NCBI GenBank assembly: GCA_963722715.1
Contig: CAVROA010000015.1
Location: forward strand, 62,001 to 126,000
Origin: DASQGA01 sp963722715
GTDB taxonomy: Bacteria; Actinomycetota; Thermoleophilia; Gaiellales; Gaiellaceae
DNA: 64,000 nt
Direction: 5' to 3'
In this document: positions 58,259-64,000 of the stretch, piece by piece
Layout of the letters: each line of letters starts with the position of its first letter
Numbering within the stretch: the first letter of the stretch is position 1
Notes under the pieces: model-generated
Database searches by the model: none
What the model saw: only the letters and a program-made list of their open reading frames with translations
Told to the model about the DNA's origin: nothing
Made by a program: the position numbers and the translations under genes

Positions 58259-58331
58259 TGCGCCCGGCAAGATTCGAACTTGCGACCTCTGCCTCCGCAG
58301 GGCAGCGCTCTATCCCCTGAGCTACGGGCGC
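58259..58331 (-). tRNA. tRNA-Arg, anticodon GCG
   Basis: A complete 73-nt cloverleaf read on the minus strand: acceptor GCGCCCG/CGGGCGC with discriminator A, D-arm GCTC...GAGC, anticodon stem CTGCC/GGCAG around loop CTGCGGA, and T-arm GCAAG-TTCGAAT-CTTGC. The loop gives anticodon GCG (Arg CGC codon). CCA is not encoded. Most bacteria read CGC and CGT with tRNA-Arg(ACG), edited to inosine, so the G34 form is notable. Confidence 0.93.
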
Positions 58332-58343
58332 GCGGAGGACGCC

Positions 58344-59162
58344 TCAGTGTAGCGGGAGAGCCGCGCTGTCTCCGACGGCCAACTCGGCCTCGGCAGGCAC
58401 CTCGACGCGGACGTAGGCGAGGGCAATGAGAGCACCGTTCGCCCGCGCGGAGCTCGTGACCCGGCCCACGACCTTGTCGCCCAGCCGGACCTCGGCGTCC
58501 GGCGGGAGAGGCGAATCTGTCTCGATCCGAAGGACGCGCAGGCCGCGGTTCGCATGCCCGCGATGGTGCAGGCGCGCGATCGGCTCCTGACCCGGGTAGC
58601 AGCCTTTCGTCAGACTGACGGCCCGCTCGACGAGCCCCGCCTCGGCCGGAAGGACACGGTCGTCGATCTCGCGTCCGAAGCGAGGTGTTCCTGCCGCGAT
58701 CCGGAGCCGCTCGAGCTCCTCTTCGGAGACGCGGGGAAGGTCGGCTGGTGGAGGTGCGTCCAGAACCTCGAAAGCCGGCTCACCGTACTCCGTCGTCACG
58801 AGGGACAGGACTGCGCCGGCGAGTGGAGCGCCGCCCAGGAGGAGGAAGCTCTCGTGCTCCTCGAGCTCCACCTCGAGGCGAGCGGCGAAGCGGAACGCAA
58901 GCAGGTGCGACCGAACGACCTCGGCAAGCTCGGGCTCGGTCAAGAGCAGGAAATCCTGCTCCGTGCGGCGCACGACCGTGAGCGGCGCGATCACCCGCGC
59001 CTTCGGCGTCAGAAGGAGGGCGTCACAGGCCTCACCCGCGCCGAGCGCGGCGACATCGTTGGAGACCATGCGCTGCAGGTAATCCGCCGCCCCGGGCCCC
59101 CGCACACCTACGAAGCCGCGCGGGCGCAGGCCGACGGCAGGTCTGTGGTCTTCGCGAGGCAT
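58344..59162 (-). CDS. ygfZ: YgfZ/GcvT-like folate-binding protein
   Basis: A 272-residue protein of the YgfZ family, which uses folate to help Fe-S cluster enzyme repair and tRNA modification. The diagnostic motif is KGCYPGQEPIARLHHRG; GPGAADYLQRMVSNDVAAL is the typical N-terminal part. The ATG at 59162 (MPREDHRPAVGL) is chosen; a 68-residue upstream extension overlaps the divergent secreted-protein gene and looks random. Confidence 0.9.
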   Translation of the reverse strand: MPREDHRPAVGLRPRGFVGVRGPGAADYLQRMVSNDVAALGAGEACDALLLTPKARVIAPLTVVRRTEQDFLLLTEPELAEVVRSHLLAFRFAARLEVELEEHESFLLLGGAPLAGAVLSLVTTEYGEPAFEVLDAPPPADLPRVSEEELERLRIAAGTPRFGREIDDRVLPAEAGLVERAVSLTKGCYPGQEPIARLHHRGHANRGLRVLRIETDSPLPPDAEVRLGDKVVGRVTSSARANGALIALAYVRVEVPAEAELAVGDSAALPLH

Positions 59163-59262
59163 GACCGAAGTGTAGAAAGCAAGCGGCTCGCCGCGGCATC
59201 CCTCGTTCGAGTCACCCCATTTGAGGGTGGCGGCAACGAGACCCTGACCCGATGCATGGAAG

Positions 59263-60219
59263 GTGGCTCCACGTCTTCGCCTGCTTGTGCTCCTAGCTTC
59301 GGCTCTGGTTGCCCTCCTGGCCGTTTCCTCGGCCTCCGCGAGCGAGATCGTCACCCGAAACGCCAAAAACGTGAGCGTGAAGGTCGACGCGAAGGGTCAC
59401 GCTGTCATCTACTACACGGTAGGTACCAAGCGCTTCTACCCGGTCTTCTGGGGCGCGGTCAACGCCCGCCCGCCGAGCCAGACTCGCGCTCAGGTTGCAT
59501 TCAGGCGGGACTACTCGGGTGGCTACATGAAGCTCGGGACCCCACTCTGGAAGAACATCAGGAACGTCTGCCGCCCGTACACCGGACCGGCGCTCGCCTG
59601 GTACGTGAACGGCTGCACTGCCCCCGACGGGAGTCACTGGGTGCTCCAAAAATGGCAGCGTCGCCTTCCGAACCTCGGGATGACGCCCTGGCTCGCCTCG
59701 CAACGCGTATGGGAGCTTCATCTTTCGCACTTCACCGGAGACCCGGCCGTCCTGGAGATCTACGCGGACTACATCTACTACGGCGGTCTCTACCACCACG
59801 TCTTCGGGCGGCTCACGTACCAGGGCCAGCCTGTCTACGGCTTCGAGAACACGGGTAGCGGCAATCCGACGGACAGTTACGGGCGGAACGTCTACCTCGA
59901 CACCTTCAACTCGCGCTACGGGAGCGGCTGGAAGCGCGAGAACGGCTTTCTTTCCCACCGCTTCGGCGGCACCTTCTGCTACGGCTTCTACCCTCACGAG
60001 CGGTACGCGTCGTTCCCGGACGGCCCGGTCCGACCGCGAGGGAACGGCGAGCGCTATCGCGCTACCGTGATGGGCCCCGGCGTCAGCCCGGACGCCTTCT
60101 GGTCGGGAGCAGGTCTCCCCGAATGGACGAACTCCCCGGACCAGAACGATCTCGAGGAGCGGATGAACAGGATCTCCAACACGATGATGGCGAACGACGA
60201 CAAGTGCCAGCGCACCTAG
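59263..60219 (+). CDS. Secreted protein of unknown function
   Basis: A 318-residue protein with a clear signal peptide (LRLLVLLASALVALLAVSSASA) and an aromatic-rich, Trp/Tyr-dense mature part (VIYYTVGTKRFYPVFWGAVN, YADYIYYGGLYHHVFGRLTY, GGTFCYGFYPHERY). Six Cys in the mature chain could form disulfides. It resembles no domain I can name; conservation is unknown. Monocistronic, ending before a strong terminator shared with groEL. The GTG start has a poorly spaced ribosome-binding site. Confidence 0.7.
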   Translation: MAPRLRLLVLLASALVALLAVSSASASEIVTRNAKNVSVKVDAKGHAVIYYTVGTKRFYPVFWGAVNARPPSQTRAQVAFRRDYSGGYMKLGTPLWKNIRNVCRPYTGPALAWYVNGCTAPDGSHWVLQKWQRRLPNLGMTPWLASQRVWELHLSHFTGDPAVLEIYADYIYYGGLYHHVFGRLTYQGQPVYGFENTGSGNPTDSYGRNVYLDTFNSRYGSGWKRENGFLSHRFGGTFCYGFYPHERYASFPDGPVRPRGNGERYRATVMGPGVSPDAFWSGAGLPEWTNSPDQNDLEERMNRISNTMMANDDKCQRT

Positions 60220-60242
60220 CCGTCCCCTGATCCCAGAAACGA

Positions 60243-60268
60243 AGAGGGCGGCCCGTGGGCCGCCCTCT
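60243..60268. terminator. Bidirectional terminator between the secreted protein and groEL
   Basis: A nearly uninterrupted hairpin AGAGGGCGGCC/GGCCGCCCTCT around a CGTG loop lies 23 bases after the plus-strand stop and 23 bases beyond the groEL stop. Only short pyrimidine runs follow it, but its position between convergent genes fits a shared terminator. Confidence 0.7.
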
Positions 60269-60291
60269 CTCGTTCCTCGCCTGGGCGAGAG

Positions 60292-61923
60292 CTACATCAT
60301 CCCGCCCATGTCGCCCATGCCGCCCGGCATGCCGGCACCGGCCGGCTGCTTCTCGGGTGCATCCGCGACGATTGCCTCGGTCGTGAGGATGTTCTTCGCG
60401 ATCGAAGCGGCGTTCTGGAGGGCCGAGCGCGTCACCATCGTGGGATCGATGATGCCGGACTTGACCAGGTCCTCCTGCTCGCCGGTGTCGACGTTCAGGC
60501 CGAAGCCCTTGCTGCCCGCCCGGATCGTGTTGACCACGACCGAGCCTTCCAGGCCCGCATTGTTCGCGAGCTGGCGAACCGGCTCTTCGAGCGCCCGGGC
60601 GATGATGCTCGCACCCGTCCGCTCGTCGCCATCGAACTTGTCGAGCTTGATGGAGTCGATCGCCTGCAGGAGCGCGACGCCGCCGCCCGGCACGATGCCC
60701 TCTTCGAGGGCGGCGCGGGTGGCCTGCAGCGCGTCCTCGACGCGGTGCTTCTTCTCCTTCATCTCGGTCTCCGTGGCAGCGCCGACCTTGACGACGGCAA
60801 CGCCTCCGGAGAGCTTCGCGAGCCGCTCCTGGAGCTTCTCACGATCGAAGTCCGAGTCGGTGTTCTCGATCTCGCCCTTCAGCTGCTTGATCCGTGCCTT
60901 GATGGCGTCGGACTCGCCGGCCCCGTCGATGATCGTAGTCGCGTCCTTGTCGACGACGACCTTGCGAGCACGGCCGAGCTGCGAGAGCTTCGTGTTCTCG
61001 AGCTTGAGGCCCATCTCCTCGGTGATGACCTCGCCGCCGGTGAGGACAGCGATGTCCTCGAGCATCCGCTTGCGGCGATCTCCGAAGCCCGGCGCCTTGA
61101 CGGCCACGGCGCTGAAGGTACCGCGCAGCTTGTTGACGACGATCGTCGCGAGCGCTTCGCCCTCGACGTCCTCCGCCACGATGAGCAGCGGGCGACCCGC
61201 CTGGATGACCTGCTCGAGGATCGGCAGGAGATCCTTGACCGCACCGATCTTCTGGTTCGCGATCAGGATGTAAGGCTCGTCGAGCACGGCTTCCATGCGC
61301 TCGGCGTCGGTGATCATGTACGGGGACAGGTAGCCCTTGTCGAACTGCATGCCCTCGGTGAACTCGAGCTCGAGGCCGAAGGTCTGGCCCTCCTCGACGT
61401 TCACGACACCGTCCTTGCCGACCTTCTCGATCGCATCGGCGATGACGTCGCCAATCTCGCGCTCACGCGCCGAGATGGTGGCGACCCGGGCGATGTCCTC
61501 CTTGCCCGAGACTTCCTTCGACTGCGACTTCAGGTCCTCGACGACAGCCTGGACGGCGGTCTCGATACCGCGCTTCAACCCCATCGGGTTGGCACCGGCC
61601 GCAACGTTCTTCAGGCCCTCGCGGACGATCGCCTGCGCGAGCACGGTCGCCGTGGTCGTGCCGTCGCCCGCCACGTCGTTGGTCGCCGTTGCGACCTCGC
61701 GGACGAGCTGTGCACCCTGGTTCTCGAACGGGTCCTCGACCTCGATCTCACGTGCGATCGTGACGCCGTCATTCGTGATCGTGGGCGCGCCGAACTTCTT
61801 GTCGAGCACGACGTAGCGCCCCTTCGGGCCAAGTGTGACCTTGACCGCGTCGGCGAGGGTGTTGACGCCGCGCTCGAGAGCGCGCCGTGCCTCCTCGCTG
61901 AACTTCAGTTCCTTGTGTGCCAT
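60292..61923 (-). CDS. groL: 60-kDa chaperonin GroEL
   Basis: A 543-residue group I chaperonin. VTLGPKGRYVVLDKKFGAP, TNDVAGDGTTTATVLAQAIV (ATP site), GDRRKRMLEDIAVLTGGEVI and EEGIVPGGGVALL are conserved. The C-terminus ends in a GGM-type tail (GMPGGMGDMGGMM), typical of the canonical housekeeping copy. GGAGGG lies before the ATG. Second gene of groESL, under CIRCE control. Confidence 0.98.
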   Translation of the reverse strand: MAHKELKFSEEARRALERGVNTLADAVKVTLGPKGRYVVLDKKFGAPTITNDGVTIAREIEVEDPFENQGAQLVREVATATNDVAGDGTTTATVLAQAIVREGLKNVAAGANPMGLKRGIETAVQAVVEDLKSQSKEVSGKEDIARVATISAREREIGDVIADAIEKVGKDGVVNVEEGQTFGLELEFTEGMQFDKGYLSPYMITDAERMEAVLDEPYILIANQKIGAVKDLLPILEQVIQAGRPLLIVAEDVEGEALATIVVNKLRGTFSAVAVKAPGFGDRRKRMLEDIAVLTGGEVITEEMGLKLENTKLSQLGRARKVVVDKDATTIIDGAGESDAIKARIKQLKGEIENTDSDFDREKLQERLAKLSGGVAVVKVGAATETEMKEKKHRVEDALQATRAALEEGIVPGGGVALLQAIDSIKLDKFDGDERTGASIIARALEEPVRQLANNAGLEGSVVVNTIRAGSKGFGLNVDTGEQEDLVKSGIIDPTMVTRSALQNAASIAKNILTTEAIVADAPEKQPAGAGMPGGMGDMGGMM

Positions 61924-61948
61924 TCAGTTCCCTCCGTTGTTCTAGAAT

Positions 61949-62302
61949 CTAGGCGGTTGCGCCCGCGAGCTCTTTCTTCTTCGAGCTCTTGGGGCTCTTC
62001 GAGCTCTTAGGCTCCGTCACGACTTTCGCGAGCACGTCCGATTCGCGGAGAATCAGGTACTCGTCGGAGCCGAGGCGAATCTCGGTGCCGCCGTACTTGG
62101 AGAAGATGATCTCGTCACCCTCGTCCAGGTCCATCTTGATGTACTCCCCATCCTCGTCACGCGGGCCGGGGCCCACGGCGAGAACGCTGCCGCGCTGCGG
62201 CTTCTCCTTGGCGGTGTCGGGAAGGACGATTCCACTTGTGGTCGTCATGTCTTCCTCGAGCACCTCGACGATCAGACGATCGCCCAGAGGCTTCAAGTTC
62301 AT
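61949..62302 (-). CDS. groS: 10-kDa co-chaperonin GroES with basic C-terminal extension
   Basis: A 117-residue co-chaperonin. PLGDRLIVEVLEEDMTTTSG, the mobile loop SGIVLPDTAKEKPQRG and DEYLILRESDVLAKV are typical. After about residue 95 an added tail (KSSKSPKSSKKKELAGATA) extends beyond the usual length of about 97. The start is preceded by AAGGAGGAAGG. First gene of the operon, just downstream of the CIRCE boxes. Confidence 0.96.
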   Translation of the reverse strand: MNLKPLGDRLIVEVLEEDMTTTSGIVLPDTAKEKPQRGSVLAVGPGPRDEDGEYIKMDLDEGDEIIFSKYGGTEIRLGSDEYLILRESDVLAKVVTEPKSSKSPKSSKKKELAGATA

Positions 62303-62332
62303 CCAGCCTTCCTCCTTGCTCGTTCGTGCTCT

Positions 62333-62359
62333 TTGGCACTCTCAGAGCGAGAGTGACAA
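62333..62359. promoter_or_regulatory. CIRCE element (HrcA operator) upstream of groES
   Basis: TTGGCACTC, nine bases, then GAGTGACAA: seven of nine positions can pair, and the match to TTAGCACTC-N9-GAGTGCTAA is good. It lies 30 bases before the groES ATG. A possible minus-strand -10, TATCAT (62370-62365), lies just upstream, so HrcA bound here would cover the transcription start. Confidence 0.85.
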
Positions 62360-62389
62360 CGTCCATGATACAGAAAAACGAAGGCCGTT

Positions 62390-63550
62390 TTAGGAGGTTC
62401 TTGGCACTCTGCGGCTAAGAGTGCCAGAACCACGGAGCGCGCTGACGGCGACGAGTGTGACCACGCAGACGACCGCGCTCAGGACGAACGGGACCGCGTC
62501 GCCGAAGAGGTCGGCCAGCTGGCCGCCGACCGCAGGGCCCACGGCGTTGCCGGCCGCCCAGGCCCCGTTTGCGAGCCCGAACGAGAGCCCCTGCGCGAGC
62601 CCGAACGACTCAGCTGTATCGGAGATCATCGCGCTGGCCGGAGCGTAGAAGCCGCCGTAGGCGAGGAGGGAGAGGACCGCCAGGCCCGCGACGACTGCGG
62701 CCGGCTCCGCCCACGCGAGCGCGAGCGAGACCGCGATCGACGCGATCAGCGCGAGCCGCACCGGCAGGAAACGCCCACGGCGATCCGAGTAGCGGCCGAT
62801 GAGCGGGTGCAGGACAACCTCTGCCGCAGCCCCGGTCAGGAACACGGCTGCGATCGCGGCCGCTCCCCAGCCCGCCTGGCCGAGCTCGAGCGGGACAAGG
62901 ACGGTCACGACCCCGAAGAGAAGGGCCGGCAAGAGCATGAGCCAGAGGCCGCCGAGAAAGCTCGGCCGCTGAAGTGCCTTTCCGAGTGCACTGAGCGGCT
63001 GTGGCTCGGGCTCTGCATCGGGTGTGGTGAGTGTCCAGCCGACCAGGATCGCCCCGACCACGCTGACGGCAATGAACGTGGGTCGAGTGCCGACGACAGC
63101 TGCCGCGCCTCCCAGCACGGGGCCGAAGATCGCCCCGAAGACCGCGGCGCCGATCGCCGTCCCGAGCGTCTGACCGCGTCGCTCGCGCGGTGTCACGGCG
63201 ACGAGCCAGGTGAAGCCTCCGGCCCAGGACAGCGTGCTCCCGATGCCCTGGAAGAGGCGGCTGACTCCGAGCGTCCACGCGCTCCCCGCGAACCCGAACC
63301 CGACACAGGCCAGCGACATGAGGACAAGCCCGGCGAGGATCGTCCGCTTCGGCCCGAGATGCGCAGCTGCGAGGCCGCTCGGAATGGCCGCGAGGAGCGC
63401 CCCCGCGGCAAAGGAGGCGACCAGGAGCCCCGAGCCGGCCTTCGAGAGCCCGTACTCCGAGGCGAACTCGGGGAGGAGCGGCACGAGGGCTGCGTAGAGC
63501 ATCGTGTCGACGAGGACGATCCCGCACACGAGCATGAGGAGCCTGCGCAC
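62390..63550 (-). CDS. Major facilitator superfamily transporter
   Basis: A 386-residue protein with twelve hydrophobic segments. The loop 2-3 motif reads GLAAAHLGPKRTILAG and the loop 8-9 motif GRYSDRRGRFLPVRL, both MFS signatures; a family of drug/H+ antiporters is likely. The last codons (SGTLSRRVPRTS) overlap the second CIRCE element. Upstream of groES on the same strand; divergent from the NUDIX gene. Confidence 0.9.
   Translation of the reverse strand: MRRLLMLVCGIVLVDTMLYAALVPLLPEFASEYGLSKAGSGLLVASFAAGALLAAIPSGLAAAHLGPKRTILAGLVLMSLACVGFGFAGSAWTLGVSRLFQGIGSTLSWAGGFTWLVAVTPRERRGQTLGTAIGAAVFGAIFGPVLGGAAAVVGTRPTFIAVSVVGAILVGWTLTTPDAEPEPQPLSALGKALQRPSFLGGLWLMLLPALLFGVVTVLVPLELGQAGWGAAAIAAVFLTGAAAEVVLHPLIGRYSDRRGRFLPVRLALIASIAVSLALAWAEPAAVVAGLAVLSLLAYGGFYAPASAMISDTAESFGLAQGLSFGLANGAWAAGNAVGPAVGGQLADLFGDAVPFVLSAVVCVVTLVAVSALRGSGTLSRRVPRTS
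62401..62427. promoter_or_regulatory. Second CIRCE element, inside the 3' end of the MFS gene
   Basis: TTGGCACTC, nine bases (TGCGGCTAA), then GAGTGCCAG: eight of nine positions pair, a better palindrome than the first box. It lies 68 bases upstream of the first copy, wholly within the MFS coding sequence. Two CIRCE copies are known upstream of some actinobacterial groESL operons. Confidence 0.75.
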
Positions 63551-63573
63551 GGCGCGAAGCTAGCATCGGTTCG

Positions 63574-64000
63574 ATGCGGCGCGAGTTCTCCGCCGGAGGC
63601 GTGGTCGTTCGCCGGCTCGGCGGCGAGTGGCGGCTGGCAGCGATCCGTCCGGCGGGCAAGGATGTCTGGGCGCTGCCGAAGGGGATCATCGACGTCGGCG
63701 AAAAGCCGCCCGAAACCGCGCTCCGCGAGGTTCGCGAGGAAACCGGAATCGACGGCCGCCTCCTCGAGAAGCTCGGTGACATCCGCTACGTCTACACGTG
63801 GGACGGCGAGCGCGTCTTCAAGGTCGTGAGCTTCTTCCTGATCCGCTACTCGCGGGGCAGGCTCGGTGACATCGCTCCCGAAATGCGCCACGAGGTCGAC
63901 GAAGCTCGCTGGCTTCCCCTCGCCGACGCTCCCCGGATGCTGGCCTACGGTGGCGAGCGCCAAATGGCCGCACGCGCTTGGGAAATCCTGGCTCCAGAAG
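63574..64000 (+). CDS. NUDIX hydrolase, 3' end cut off
   Basis: At least 142 residues; runs off the right edge. The NUDIX box is GIIDVGEKPPETALREVREE followed by TGI, fully matching GX5EX7REUXEEXGU. SAGGVVVRRLGGEWRLAAIR at the N-terminus and WALPKG before the box resemble diadenosine-polyphosphate or 8-oxo-dGTP type members. Substrate unknown. Divergent from the MFS gene by 23 bases. Confidence 0.93.
   Translation, partial: MRREFSAGGVVVRRLGGEWRLAAIRPAGKDVWALPKGIIDVGEKPPETALREVREETGIDGRLLEKLGDIRYVYTWDGERVFKVVSFFLIRYSRGRLGDIAPEMRHEVDEARWLPLADAPRMLAYGGERQMAARAWEILAPE

Noticed and set aside
60745..62010. Plus-strand open frame opposite groEL
   Set aside because: A well-known type of antisense shadow in high-GC groEL genes; no start signal or protein motif.
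1..64000. CRISPR arrays, prophage or integrative element
   Set aside because: No regularly spaced direct repeats, integrase, transposase, phage structural or cas-like proteins were seen on either strand; the tRNA at 58259 shows no repeated attachment sequence nearby.

Overview
The window is gene-dense, visibly high-GC bacterial chromosome with no phage, plasmid or CRISPR signature. Gram-positive-type regulation (CIRCE/HrcA boxes at groESL), a futalosine-type menaquinone gene (mqnD), a menaquinol:cytochrome c reductase, a TetR/PaaR-controlled phenylacetate operon and frequent GTG/TTG starts with 4-bp stop/start overlaps suggest a deep-branching actinobacterium, possibly class Thermoleophilia. 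The lineage is inferred from gene content, not from a marker alignment.

Region by region. 1-5 kb: end of a DegT-type sugar aminotransferase, DUF1059, DedA, and two neighbouring exported or membrane-anchored glucuronyl C5-epimerase-like proteins. 5-16.4 kb, all on the minus strand: a respiratory and heme block read as ABC ATPase, permease, hemB, hemL, two uncharacterised genes, qcrA-qcrB-qcrC, ubiE, polyprenyl synthase, split-barrel protein and a split-barrel/UbiA fusion. This supplies heme, quinone and the bc-type complex. 16.4-25 kb: a degenerate M23 protein, HAD phosphatase, YmdB-type phosphodiesterase, then a minus-strand set of polytopic glycosyltransferase-like proteins, GtrA, Pcm and an alkaline-phosphatase-superfamily enzyme. 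25-30.8 kb: Clp-fold membrane protease, cysteine-less thioredoxin-fold protein, 2-oxoacid dehydrogenase E1a/E1b/E2, a DAG-kinase-like enzyme and a TetR regulator. 30.8-39 kb: paaABCD, a subtilase, paaG, an HtrA-like protease, two more crotonases and an EthD-like protein, forming an aerobic phenylacetyl-CoA module. 39-53.6 kb: gabT, a YdcZ transporter, then a purine-catabolism block (three-subunit xanthine dehydrogenase, adenine deaminase, 8-oxoguanine-type deaminase, HIU hydrolase, OHCU decarboxylase, uricase, DUF3830, allantoate-amidohydrolase-like M20 enzyme), an aldehyde dehydrogenase and a thiolase. 53.6-64 kb: mqnD, a DtxR/MntR-type regulator, small unknowns, an ornithine-cyclodeaminase homologue, Rieske ferredoxin, BtuF-like protein, tRNA-Arg, ygfZ, a secreted unknown, groESL with two CIRCE boxes, an MFS transporter and a NUDIX hydrolase running off the end.

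Three window-level observations stand out. First, a 163-bp element with terminal inverted repeats occurs twice, at 17420-17582 and inverted at 57101-57263. The copies align without gaps with 11 mismatches by eye, and both abut or overlap stop codons. It looks like a MITE or structured intergenic repeat. Second, five genes (second epimerase, hemL, ABC permease, subtilase, adenine deaminase) carry seven single-base frame breaks in total. The pattern, including in a housekeeping gene, points to residual sequencing or assembly indels rather than real decay. Third, several genes have unusual architectures: UbiA fused to a split barrel, a C5-epimerase with a peptidoglycan-binding domain, and thioredoxin and M23 folds lacking key residues.

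There is no gene-free stretch longer than 300 bases. The largest gaps are 34971-35210 (a terminator hairpin, otherwise nothing recognised), 52184-52388 (a GC hairpin only) and 11190-11353 (a candidate qcr promoter).
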